Shown here: one piece after another, positions 35,021-43,618 of the stretch
Numbering within the stretch: position 1 is the stretch's first letter
Layout: every line of letters starts with the position of its first letter
DNA from: Marinobacter sp. C7
GTDB lineage: Bacteria; Pseudomonadota; Gammaproteobacteria; Pseudomonadales; Oleiphilaceae
Reading direction: 5' to 3'
DNA length: 64,000 nt
NCBI RefSeq assembly: GCF_022343555.1
Contig: NZ_JAKQZH010000001.1
Span: 1,178,001 to 1,242,000, forward strand
Position numbers and translations under genes: made by a program
Notes under the pieces: generated by a model
Told to the model about the DNA's origin: nothing
Database searches by the model: none
What the model saw: only the letters and a program-made list of their open reading frames with translations

Positions 35021-36759
35021 CCCAGCGCAACCTGCGAATTCTGATTGCAGATGACAGCGACACGGACCGTCTGATTCTTCAGGCCATCATCAAACGGCTG
35101 GGACATCAGGTGATCGAAGCGGCGGATGGGCTCGAAGCGGTGCAGAAATTCCGCGACGAGTGCCCGGATATTGTCCTTCTCGATGCCCTGATGCCCAGGA
35201 TGGACGGAATGGAGGCTGCCCGGCACATCAAGGCCCTGGCCGGTGAACGCCTGGTGCCCCTGATTTTCCTGACCTCATTGTCCGATGCCGAAGACCTGGC
35301 CCGGTGCCTGGAGGCGGGCGGTGATGATTTCCTGACCAAGCCCTACAATCGAGTGATCATCGAGGCCAAGATCAAGGCGTTCGACCGTATGCGGCGAATG
35401 CACGATACCCTATCGAGTCAGCACGAGCAGATATGCGAGCGTAATCGGCAACTGCTTGAAGAACAGGCCATTGCCCGCCGGGTATTTGATAATGTGGCCC
35501 ATACCGGTTGCCTGGACTCGCCCAATATTCGTTACCACGCCTCGCCACTATCGGTATTCAATGGCGATGTGTTGTTTGCCTCCCCGCGGCCGGCGGGAGG
35601 CATGCTGATTTTTCTCGGGGATTTCACCGGTCACGGATTACCGGCCGCCATTGGTGCGATGCCGGTTGCCGAGATTTTCTACGGAATGGCCCGCAAGGGA
35701 TTCAGCGGCGCCGATGTGCTCCGGGAAATCAACCAGAAACTCAAGCGCATCCTTCCTACTGGCATGTTCTGTTGTGGGGCCATGGTGGAAGCGGACTTCA
35801 AATTGGGACAGCTCCGGGTATGGAACGGGGCGCTGCCTGAGGCCTGGATCATCCGCGGGGAGGGTGAGTCCTTGCTACTCCCGTCCCGGCATCTGCCCCT
35901 TGGAATTTTGCCGCCGAAGCAGTTCGAGTGTGTCATGGAGGTCGTGCAGGTTCGCCCCGGCGACAGGTTGTTGGTGATGACTGATGGCGTGCTGGAGGCT
36001 GCGAATGACCGTGGAGAGCTGTTCGGCCTGCCCGGAATCCGGCAGTGCCTTGAGCATCGTCAGCCACATACGCATCCATTCGATGCGGTTCTTGAGGCTG
36101 TACGCCAGTTCAGTGACAGGGCTGACGAGTCTGACGACCTTACCCTGGTTGGTCTGGATATCACGGATCAGCCCGACCTGCCCGCAGAGCCGGAGCAGCC
36201 ATCCCTGTCCGCCTTGGCCGGACCTACGGAGTGGCGGTGCGAATATGAGATCCGGGAGCGGACCCTGGGGGATTTCAGTCCGCTGCCCCTGTTGTTGCAT
36301 ATCTGCCTCGAAGTACCCGGTTTGCGCACACGAAGTGGCGAGATCTATACCCTGTTGTCGGAACTTTACAACAATGCCCTGGAGCATGGTGTCCTTCAGC
36401 TGCCGTCAGAGTGGAAACACAGTGCGGATGGATTCGGAAAGTATTATTCCGAGCGACAAGCCCGGCTGGCTCGGGTCGACGGTCATTACATCCGGTTCAG
36501 TTTGCACCACACCAGGAAACCCGGTGGCGGGCGCCTGCGTGTTGTCTGTGAAGACAGCGGTGCCGGCTTTGATTTCAGCAATCATCCCCTGGTTTCAGGT
36601 CGGGATGATGAATCAAGGGCCCCCCGGTATGCCGGCCGAGGCCTGTTACTCTTGAAACGTTTGAGCAGAAGCATCAAATTCCGGGGCAAGGGTAACCACG
36701 TCGAAATCATTTATGATTGGAATTTCTCAGCGCACCAGGGGGATGGTGATGACAGATAA
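35017..36759 (+). CDS. hsbR: Response regulator with PP2C phosphatase and kinase domains, HsbR-type
   Basis: A 580-residue switch protein. Receiver domain 1-120: Asp12/Asp13, phospho-acceptor Asp56 in VLLDALMP and Lys108 in TKPY. Then a SpoIIE/PP2C phosphatase domain (about 165-390; GDFTGHGLPAA and DGVLEA metal-binding motifs). The C-terminus is a HATPase kinase domain (about 415-575; ELYNNALEHG N-box). In Pseudomonas the equivalent both dephosphorylates and phosphorylates HsbA, under control of HptB. The start is GTG, overlapping hsbA by 4 bases; hptB overlaps its 3' end by 11. Confidence 0.9.
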   Translation: MTQRNLRILIADDSDTDRLILQAIIKRLGHQVIEAADGLEAVQKFRDECPDIVLLDALMPRMDGMEAARHIKALAGERLVPLIFLTSLSDAEDLARCLEAGGDDFLTKPYNRVIIEAKIKAFDRMRRMHDTLSSQHEQICERNRQLLEEQAIARRVFDNVAHTGCLDSPNIRYHASPLSVFNGDVLFASPRPAGGMLIFLGDFTGHGLPAAIGAMPVAEIFYGMARKGFSGADVLREINQKLKRILPTGMFCCGAMVEADFKLGQLRVWNGALPEAWIIRGEGESLLLPSRHLPLGILPPKQFECVMEVVQVRPGDRLLVMTDGVLEAANDRGELFGLPGIRQCLEHRQPHTHPFDAVLEAVRQFSDRADESDDLTLVGLDITDQPDLPAEPEQPSLSALAGPTEWRCEYEIRERTLGDFSPLPLLLHICLEVPGLRTRSGEIYTLLSELYNNALEHGVLQLPSEWKHSADGFGKYYSERQARLARVDGHYIRFSLHHTRKPGGGRLRVVCEDSGAGFDFSNHPLVSGRDDESRAPRYAGRGLLLLKRLSRSIKFRGKGNHVEIIYDWNFSAHQGDGDDR

Positions 36760-37096
36760 ACAGCACCTTGATGAAGAAGCTCTGGCGGAACTTCAGGATG
36801 TCATGGAGGATGAATTCGATGTCCTGATCCAGACGTACATCATTGACTCCCGGGATCGAATCGCCAGCCTGAAGTCCGCGTTGTCGGCAGGGGACGCGGA
36901 TGCTTTCGCCAAGACGGCCCACAGTCTGAAAGGCAGTTGTATCAACATAGGCGCGCCCCGGCTCGGGGAGCTGTGTATGGAAGCGGAGCAGGCGGGTAAG
37001 GTCTCGGACCTCACTGAGGCCTCGCGCCTGGTCGGGGAAATCGAGGAAGAGTTTGCCGCTGTAATAAGCCTGCTGGAGGGGCTGTTGGTGCGTTGA
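36749..37096 (+). CDS. hptB: Histidine phosphotransfer protein, HptB-type
   Basis: A 115-residue Hpt domain. The phospho-accepting histidine is H58 in the KTAHSLKGSC motif. HptB relays phosphate from hybrid sensor kinases to HsbR in Pseudomonas. ATG 36749 is preferred because AGGGGG lies six to seven bases upstream; an ATG six bases earlier is possible. It overlaps hsbR by 11 bases. Confidence 0.9.
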   Translation: MTDKQHLDEEALAELQDVMEDEFDVLIQTYIIDSRDRIASLKSALSAGDADAFAKTAHSLKGSCINIGAPRLGELCMEAEQAGKVSDLTEASRLVGEIEEEFAAVISLLEGLLVR

Positions 37097-37105
37097 GCAA
37101 GATCC

Positions 37106-37135
37106 GGAAACCGGCACCCCGGGGCGCCGGTTTCC
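37106..37135. terminator. Bidirectional hairpin between hptB and uraA
   Basis: GGAAACCGGC (37106-37115) and GCCGGTTTCC (37126-37135) form a 10-bp stem, with further pairing possible inside. The hairpin lies between two converging genes. It lacks a T tract. Confidence 0.55.
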
Positions 37136-37147
37136 GCTCAGATGGCC

Positions 37148-38404
37148 TTAGTCGGCTTTCTGCTCGTAGATCGCCTTGCCCCAGGCCTCTTTGCTGCCGG
37201 GCAGAATCAGGTTGAGGACAACCGCCACAACGGCGCACAAGGCGATACCCTCCAGTTGACCGAGCGCCATGTTGCCGATGCCGAACACCAGGGTTACGCC
37301 GACAATCACCAGGTTACGTGACTCGGACAGGTCCACCTGATGGCGGATCAGGGTGTTCAGGCCCACGACCGCGATGGAGCCGAACAGCAGGCACAGGATA
37401 CCGCCCATGACCGGTACCGGAATGGTCTGCAAGGCCGCGCCGAACTTGCCAACAAACGCCAGCACGATGGCCACCACGGCAGCCCACCACATCACCTTCG
37501 GATTGAAGTTCCGGGTCAGCATGACCGCGCCAGTCACCTCGGAATAGGTGGTGTTGGGTGGTCCACCCAGCATGGAGGCCGTGCTGGTGGCGAGGCCATC
37601 CCCGAGCAGGGTCCGGTGCAGGCCTGGCTTTTCCAGATAGTTCTTGCGGGTGACGTTACCGATGGCCAGGACATCACCGATGTGTTCAATGGCGGGGGCA
37701 ATGGCCACCGGGATCATGAACAGAATGGCGCTCCAACCGAACTCCGGAGCCACGAAGTCGGGCATGGCGAACCAGGGGGCTTCCCGTACCGGGGTCATGT
37801 CCACGATTCCGGCGAACAGGGAAAGGATGTAGCCGGCCGCCACACCGAACATGATGGGGATCAGGCGGAAGATGCCCTTGGCCCAGAGCGTCATGATGAT
37901 GGTGACCGCCAGGGAGATCATGGCAATCCAGATGGCCGTGTCATAGGGCACCAGTTCGGCAGAGCCGTCACCGGTCTGTCCGGATGCCATGTTCACGGCG
38001 ATGGGCGCCAGGCCCAGGCCGATGGTCATAATCACCGGCGCGATGACCACCGGCGGCAGCAGCCGGGTGACAAAGCCGGTGCCTCGCAGTTTCACTGCGG
38101 CACTCAGGAGGATATAGAGGATACCCGCTGCCATCAGGCCGCCCATGGTCTGCTCCAGCCCGAACTTGCCCTTGGCGGCAATGATCGGAGCAATGAAGGC
38201 GAAGGAGGAGGCCAGGAAAATGGGTATCTGTCCGCCGGTCACGACGTGGAAGATCAGGGTGCCGATCCCGGCGGTGAACAGCGCGACGTTAGGATCCAGG
38301 CCGGTAATCAATGGCATCAGCACCAGGGCGCCGAAGGCCACCAGCAGCATCTGGGAACCGGCGATGGCCTGTTTCCAGACCGGGTCGTTGGTGTGATCCT
38401 GCAT
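37148..38404 (-). CDS. uraA: Uracil permease (NCS2 family)
   Basis: A 418-residue inner-membrane uracil/proton symporter with about 14 membrane segments. Family features include the early QMLLVAFGALVLMPL segment, FLASSFAFIAP and the substrate-region motif AIAPAIEHIGDV followed by GDGLATSTASMLGGPPNTTYSE. It starts 2 bases after the upp stop, so upp-uraA form one unit for uracil salvage. Length matches E. coli UraA (429 aa). Confidence 0.95.
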   Translation of the reverse strand: MQDHTNDPVWKQAIAGSQMLLVAFGALVLMPLITGLDPNVALFTAGIGTLIFHVVTGGQIPIFLASSFAFIAPIIAAKGKFGLEQTMGGLMAAGILYILLSAAVKLRGTGFVTRLLPPVVIAPVIMTIGLGLAPIAVNMASGQTGDGSAELVPYDTAIWIAMISLAVTIIMTLWAKGIFRLIPIMFGVAAGYILSLFAGIVDMTPVREAPWFAMPDFVAPEFGWSAILFMIPVAIAPAIEHIGDVLAIGNVTRKNYLEKPGLHRTLLGDGLATSTASMLGGPPNTTYSEVTGAVMLTRNFNPKVMWWAAVVAIVLAFVGKFGAALQTIPVPVMGGILCLLFGSIAVVGLNTLIRHQVDLSESRNLVIVGVTLVFGIGNMALGQLEGIALCAVVAVVLNLILPGSKEAWGKAIYEQKAD

Positions 38405-38406
38405 GC

Positions 38407-39045
38407 TCAGACGTCCTTCTGCTTGGTGCCAAAGATCTTGTCGCCGGCATCGCCGAGGCCCGGCAGGATGTAGCCCTTGTCGTTCAGGCGCTCATCCACG
38501 GAAGCCGTGTAGATGGAGACGTCCGGATGCTTCTCCAGGACCTTTTCGATGCCTTCGGGAGCCGCTACCAGCACCAGGGCGCGGATCTCGGTACTGCCGG
38601 CTTTCTTGAGCAGGTCGATGGTGGAGATCATTGAGCCACCGGTGGCAAGCATGGGGTCAACGATCAGGGCCATTCGCTGGTCCAGTTCGCCCACGAGTTT
38701 TTCCAGGTAGGTACTGGCTTCGAGGGTTTCCTCGTTGCGGATCTGGCCAACCACGCTGACCCGGGCAACGGGAATCAGGCTGAGCACGCCGTCCAGCATG
38801 CCAAGGCCCGCGCGGAGGATGGGGACGATGGTGACCTTCTTGCCGTGGATCTGCTCCACGTTCACCGGGCCGGCCCAGCCATCGATGGTTTTTTCCTGCA
38901 GGTTGAAATCCTTGGTGGCTTCGTAAGTCAGCAGGGCGCCGACTTCCTGTGCCAGTTCACGAAAATTCTTGGTGCTGATGTCTGCGCGGCGCATCAGGCC
39001 AAGTTTGTGGCGGATCAGGGGGTGTCGTACCTCGTGGATTGGCAT
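38407..39045 (-). CDS. upp: Uracil phosphoribosyltransferase
   Basis: A 212-residue enzyme making UMP from uracil and PRPP. The PRPP-binding signature is [13 protein letters not shown], and the uracil-binding C-terminal [16 protein letters not shown] is intact. AGGTGA precedes the ATG. First gene of the upp-uraA unit. Confidence 0.97.
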   Translation of the reverse strand: MPIHEVRHPLIRHKLGLMRRADISTKNFRELAQEVGALLTYEATKDFNLQEKTIDGWAGPVNVEQIHGKKVTIVPILRAGLGMLDGVLSLIPVARVSVVGQIRNEETLEASTYLEKLVGELDQRMALIVDPMLATGGSMISTIDLLKKAGSTEIRALVLVAAPEGIEKVLEKHPDVSIYTASVDERLNDKGYILPGLGDAGDKIFGTKQKDV

Positions 39046-39212
39046 TCGGTCACCTGTGTGTCTGGGATTATCGGATCAAGTTTGACGGGTTTGGGCGTAA
39101 ATGGCGCAAGGATACCGTATATGAAAAGGCACGTCAGGTATCATGAAATCCCCTGAGTGATGCTATAAGATGGCACTTTCTACGGGTTGCGTGGCAATAG
39201 ACCAGGAAGACT

Positions 39213-40019
39213 ATGACAACAGCAAATCCGGTTCAGGTCATCGCGGTATCCGGGGGAAAGGGTGGCACGGGTAAAACCAGTCTTTCGGTGAACCTGGCCA
39301 TCGCCCTGGCGCAAAGAGGTCGGCGGGTTGTGGTTCTGGACGGCGACCTGGGGCTCGGCAATATCGATGTTTCGTTGGGCATCACTGCCAGTCACACCCT
39401 GGAGGACGTTCTGCGGGGCGACTGTGAACTCAGGGACGTACTGATGGAGGGGCCGGGCGGCATCCGTATTGTCCCGGCTCCGTCCGGCAGCCTGAGAATG
39501 ACCCGTCTCGGTGACCAGGAATACGCCGGTCTGATCAATGCCTTCAGTGAGTTGGGGGACGAGATCGATGTTCTGGTCATTGATACCGCCTCGGGGATTT
39601 CCGATGCGGTGGTGAACTTCCTTCGGGCCGCCCAGGAGTTGTTGCTGGTGGTCTGTGACGAACCCACCTCCATTACCGACACCTACGCTCTGGTCAAATT
39701 GATGAACCGGGACTACGGCATCAACCGCTTCCGTGTCATAGCCAACCAGGTCCGCAACGAGCAGGAGGGGCGCCAGCTCTACGAAAAACTGATCCGGGTC
39801 ACCGAGCGTTTCCTGGACGTGGCGTTAGAGTATGCAGGTATGGTGCCTTATGACGAGACCTTCAAAAAAGCGGTGCAGCGCCAGCGGGCTGTGGTGGAGG
39901 CGTATCCCCGTGCGAGGGCCTCACTGGCCATCAAGGCGCTGGCTGAGAAAGTGGACGGCTGGCCTCTGCCGTCTTCTCCCCGTGGCCACGTGGAGTTCTT
40001 TGTTGAGCGACTTGTCTGA
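39213..40019 (+). CDS. FleN/FlhG-like MinD-family ATPase (outside a flagellar operon)
   Basis: A 268-residue ParA/MinD-type ATPase. It resembles Pseudomonas FleN closely: VQVIAVSGGKGGTGKTSLSVNLAIALA, CELRDVLMEGPGGIRIVPA, LLVVCDEPTSITDTYAL and the C-terminal PRGHVEFFVERLV. The P-loop is GGKGGTGKT, against GGKGGVGKT in FleN, and the next motif is DGDLGLGN instead of DADLGLAN. FleN limits flagella to one per pole. Here no flagellar genes flank it; instead it precedes a secretion-type ATPase gene by about 30 bases. It may be a paralogue that positions a different polar machine, although that is inference. AGGA precedes the ATG. Confidence 0.85.
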   Translation: MTTANPVQVIAVSGGKGGTGKTSLSVNLAIALAQRGRRVVVLDGDLGLGNIDVSLGITASHTLEDVLRGDCELRDVLMEGPGGIRIVPAPSGSLRMTRLGDQEYAGLINAFSELGDEIDVLVIDTASGISDAVVNFLRAAQELLLVVCDEPTSITDTYALVKLMNRDYGINRFRVIANQVRNEQEGRQLYEKLIRVTERFLDVALEYAGMVPYDETFKKAVQRQRAVVEAYPRARASLAIKALAEKVDGWPLPSSPRGHVEFFVERLV

Positions 40020-40044
40020 GCCCGAACGAGATCTGTTCTGATGG

Positions 40045-42336
40045 ATGCTGGTAATGAATAAATTGTACCCCAGGGCCAATGAGGCCCTGCTAGCTGTTTC
40101 CCGCCACGAGTTTGTTGCCTGCTCGGATCTTGCACCCTCTATCACCGGCCACTCCATCCCCCGGGAGGAAACGGTCCGGCATCTGTTGTCCCTGATGCCT
40201 GAAATTGCCCCGGACCAGACGGTGATGCACGTCGGTGGTGGCTCGGGTTATCTCACAGCAGTGTTGTCGGAACTCGCGCACCGGGTCATTTATGTGGAAC
40301 GTAATCCGGTGGTGGCAGAGGCCGCCCGGGAGCGCTTCTTCCGGCTTGGCAAACACAATGTCGATGTGGTGGTTGCGGATATCGAGAACGCCCCGGAGCA
40401 GGATGTGTTATGCGATCTGGTGCTTTGCACCACGTTTCTGCCCCGGCGTGATGTGGTGTTGCCGTTTTTGCGGAACCAGGGCCGGTTGATCTGTCTGGAG
40501 GGCAGGGCGGGGCCGGTTCCGAGTCTGGCAATGTTCGAGAAGCAGGGTTTTGGTCTGGTCCGGTCGCGCACCCTCGGCTGGGTGGATTTCAATCGCAACG
40601 CGGAGCAGATCCTGATTGACCTCGGGGTCATCGACGAAAAGGTCCTCGCGGAGGCCAAGGCCGAAGCCGCCCGGACCAATTGCCGGGTGCTCGATCTGGT
40701 CCGGCGCAAGCTGAACCTGGAAGAGATTGACCTGTTCCGGACCCTGGCCCAGCAGCGGGGTATGGTGTTCAAGGAGGCGGACGAGCTGTTGCCCGACCTG
40801 CACCCGGCGCTGTTCCGCCGTTTCTCCCGCACCTTCCTCGACCTTTCGCGATTGCTGCCGGTGGCCGAAGCCGATGGCAAGATCACCGTGGTCACCGATG
40901 ATCCCGATGCCCGCACCGACCAGCTGGAGCGGCTGACCCAGAAGTCCGTGATTGAATGCCTGTTGGTCACCCCCACGGATTTCCGCAGGATCTGGTCTGC
41001 ACTGGACCTGACCGCCCAGGGCAAGCAGTTCGTGGCGGATCACGGGCCGGATCATGAGGAGCATCCGGACGCGCGCGCCGATACCTCCGGCACCCTGGGG
41101 GAGCATGGTGGTAACAAGCACGTGAGCCCCTATCTGGTCTCGGTCTACGAAGCAATTCTGCTGGATGCGGTCAGCGAGAAGGCCAGCGATATCCATATCG
41201 AGCAATACGGCGAACGGGTGCGCATCCGTCTTCGGGTAGACGGCGAATTGCATGACCTGCCCCAGTACCAGCTCACGCCCCGGGAGCTGCGCGGTGTGAT
41301 CAATGTGATCAAGCTGCGCGCCGAGTTGAATATTGCCGAGCACCGGCTGCCCCAGGGTGGCCGATCCCAGCTTCGGTTGGGCGAGGCTTCCTACGACCTC
41401 CGGATCCAGACCCAGCCGTCTCTGCATGGAGAACACGCGGTCATCCGATTACTGCCCCAGACCGGGCGCGCGATGACCATTGCAGAACTGGGAATGTCCA
41501 GGGCTATCGGCGCCCGTTACCAGCGCCTGCTGGATAACCCAGCGGGGCTGGTACTGGTGGTTGGCCCGACGGGTTCGGGCAAGTCCACGACCCTGTATGC
41601 CGGCCTGCAGACCCTGGCGGACGATGGACGGCGCAAGGTCATCACTGTCGAGGATCCGATCGAGTATTCCATCGACAACATCCAGCAGACCCGGGTCCGT
41701 GGCGAGATCGGTTTCGGCTTTGCCGATGCCATGCGGGCCTTTGTCCGCGAAGACCCGGATGTCATTCTGGTAGGGGAGATCCGGGACCAGGAAACCGCGC
41801 TCGAGGCCATTCGGGCTTCCCAGACCGGTCACGTGGTGTTATCCACGCTCCATTGCAACGATGCGGTGGATTCGTTGCAGCGCCTTTACGACCTTGGTGT
41901 CCATCCCAACTCTATCGCCGGCGAATTGCTGGCGGTGATTGCTCAGCGACTGGCCAAACGCATCTGCCGGCATTGTCGCCAGCCGGCCGAGGCCGATCCT
42001 GCCATCCTGGCCGAGTTGTTCCCGGATGGGGCGCCGACGGATTTCCGCTGCTTTGAAGGGGAGGGCTGCGATAAGTGCAATGGCCGTGGCACCCACGGGC
42101 GGGTGGCCATTGTCGAATACATGGAGGTGGATTCGGACATTCGTAATGCCATCTCCAGCCAGCCGCCCATCGGAGAGCTACGCTGGCGGGCCCTCGATGC
42201 CGGCCTGGTCACCATGCGTGACAGTGCCCTGGATCATGTAATCGAAGGGGTGATTCCCTTGTCTGAACTGCCGCGTATCCTGCCAAGGGAGCGCATGGCA
42301 CCGGAAGTTCGTGGCGGCCGCAGGAGTTCCCGATGA
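40045..42336 (+). CDS. Fusion of a PCMT-like methyltransferase domain with a GspE/PilB-type ATPase
   Basis: A 763-residue protein with three parts. Residues 1-170 resemble protein-L-isoaspartate methyltransferase: ALLAVSRHEFV, a SAM-binding VMHVGGGSGYLTAVLS (60-75), VIYVERNP and GRLICLEG. Residues about 185-320 look like a degenerate GspE/MshE N-terminal domain. Residues about 360-740 form a full secretion/pilus ATPase: Walker A GPTGSGKST (507-515), Asp box TVEDPIEYS, Walker B ILVGEIRD, His box TGHVVLSTLH and a C-x2-C...C-x2-C zinc site. ATG 40045 has no strong ribosome site; ATG 40054 is equally possible. The next gene overlaps by 4 bases. I know of no characterised protein with this order. 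Confidence 0.88.
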   Translation: MLVMNKLYPRANEALLAVSRHEFVACSDLAPSITGHSIPREETVRHLLSLMPEIAPDQTVMHVGGGSGYLTAVLSELAHRVIYVERNPVVAEAARERFFRLGKHNVDVVVADIENAPEQDVLCDLVLCTTFLPRRDVVLPFLRNQGRLICLEGRAGPVPSLAMFEKQGFGLVRSRTLGWVDFNRNAEQILIDLGVIDEKVLAEAKAEAARTNCRVLDLVRRKLNLEEIDLFRTLAQQRGMVFKEADELLPDLHPALFRRFSRTFLDLSRLLPVAEADGKITVVTDDPDARTDQLERLTQKSVIECLLVTPTDFRRIWSALDLTAQGKQFVADHGPDHEEHPDARADTSGTLGEHGGNKHVSPYLVSVYEAILLDAVSEKASDIHIEQYGERVRIRLRVDGELHDLPQYQLTPRELRGVINVIKLRAELNIAEHRLPQGGRSQLRLGEASYDLRIQTQPSLHGEHAVIRLLPQTGRAMTIAELGMSRAIGARYQRLLDNPAGLVLVVGPTGSGKSTTLYAGLQTLADDGRRKVITVEDPIEYSIDNIQQTRVRGEIGFGFADAMRAFVREDPDVILVGEIRDQETALEAIRASQTGHVVLSTLHCNDAVDSLQRLYDLGVHPNSIAGELLAVIAQRLAKRICRHCRQPAEADPAILAELFPDGAPTDFRCFEGEGCDKCNGRGTHGRVAIVEYMEVDSDIRNAISSQPPIGELRWRALDAGLVTMRDSALDHVIEGVIPLSELPRILPRERMAPEVRGGRRSSR

Positions 42337-43442
42337 CAGCCAGCAAAACAACACACAAGCACAAGGCCGCCCAGCGTGAGCCGGCCGAGGTCACCTACGC
42401 CGCGGAACTGGAGAAGCTCGCGGCCCTCGACGAGGGGCCGGTACCACCGGGCTGGCGAATGTCCCCCCGGGCAGTGGAAAAGTTTGTCATGGGCGACGAC
42501 GAACTGGGCATCGAGCGTAAGTTCGTGGCAGACCGGGCCATGGTCGTCCGTATCATCATTTCCCTGTGTACCAGCCGCGGGTGCCTGCTGGTCGGGGAGC
42601 CCGGCACTGCCAAGTCCTGGTTGTCCGAGCTCCTCGCCGCTGCGATTTCGGGTGGTTCCACCCTGACGTTGCAGGGCGGCGCTGTCAGCCAGGTCAGCCA
42701 GCTGCTGTACAGCTGGAACGAGGCGATCATCAAGAATGAAGGACCCTGCCTCAAGGCCCTGGTGCCCAGCCCGTTGCTGCGCGGGATGATGGAAGGGCGG
42801 CTGGTCCGGTTCGAGGAAATTGCCCGCTGCCCCCAGGCACTGCAGGATGCGCTGCTGTCGGTGTTGTCCGACCGGGTGGTCATCATTCCGGAGCTGGCGG
42901 GAGATGAGGGGGTCATCCTGGCCAAGGAAGGGTTCAATGTCGTTGCCACTTCCAACAGCATTGACGAAGGCGTGCATGCCATGAGTGCTGCCCTCAAGCG
43001 CAGGATGGATTTCGAGGAGATCCGGCCGATCCGCAACCTGGCCGACGAGCTGGATGTGGTGGTCAGGGAGGTCCGCAAGGCCAATGCCGGTGCGGGTGTC
43101 TCGGTGGAGCCGGATCCCCGGGTGCTGGAGGTGCTGGTTACCATGTTCCATGAGTTGCGCAATGGCCAGACTCTCGACGGCCGGAGCACGGACCGTCTCG
43201 CCGGTGCCGCCCTGTCCACGGCGGAAGCGGTTGCCGTGGCCCATGCGGCGAGTCTCAACGCCTGGTATTACGGTGGCGAAGCGATGACGGTGGAACAACT
43301 GATGCACCATATCATCGGTTCCGCGCTCAAGGACCAGCCGGAGGATCGTCGTCGCCTGCGGCATTACTTCGAGACTGCCGTCGCCACCAGGGACGGAGAC
43401 AACTGGAAACAGGCGTGGGCGTTGCGCTCGCTGATCCAGTAA
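42333..43442 (+). CDS. MoxR-type AAA+ ATPase coupled to the fusion gene
   Basis: A 369-residue AAA+ protein. Walker A is LVGEPGTAKS, the Walker B region is VRFEEIARCPQALQDALLS (FEEI instead of DEI), and sensor 1 lies in VVATSNSIDEG. An RRMDFEEI segment follows. The ATG overlaps the previous stop (ATGA), so it is translated with the fusion protein. MoxR-type proteins act as chaperone-like remodelers, usually beside VWA-domain partners; none is adjacent. A role in assembling or remodelling the ATPase machinery is inference. Confidence 0.85.
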   Translation: MTASKTTHKHKAAQREPAEVTYAAELEKLAALDEGPVPPGWRMSPRAVEKFVMGDDELGIERKFVADRAMVVRIIISLCTSRGCLLVGEPGTAKSWLSELLAAAISGGSTLTLQGGAVSQVSQLLYSWNEAIIKNEGPCLKALVPSPLLRGMMEGRLVRFEEIARCPQALQDALLSVLSDRVVIIPELAGDEGVILAKEGFNVVATSNSIDEGVHAMSAALKRRMDFEEIRPIRNLADELDVVVREVRKANAGAGVSVEPDPRVLEVLVTMFHELRNGQTLDGRSTDRLAGAALSTAEAVAVAHAASLNAWYYGGEAMTVEQLMHHIIGSALKDQPEDRRRLRHYFETAVATRDGDNWKQAWALRSLIQ

Positions 43443-43506
43443 TCTGCCGTGCCGGCGGTGGGTGGCAAATTGATACTGGGCAAGAGTAATCCGTTAAAGC
43501 TTTGGT

Positions 43507-43512
43507 TATAAT
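43507..43512 (+). promoter_or_regulatory. Consensus -10 element upstream of ccmA
   Basis: A perfect TATAAT lies 107 bases upstream of ccmA. The sequence 17 bases further up (GAGTAA) is a poor -35 box, so the promoter may need an activator. This is the only likely start for the ccm operon seen here. Confidence 0.45.
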
Positions 43513-43618
43513 ACGCGCCGCCGGCAATCCCTGCCGCCAATGATGTCTGCACCCGCCGTGTCAGTCATGAATACACCCGGTGCCGCAACAACGCGCATCG
43601 CCTGGATTCGGGGCCCTG

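Noticed and set aside
37106..37135. Strong rho-independent terminator for hptB
   Set aside because: The stem is good but lacks a T tract on either strand, so it is listed with lower confidence.
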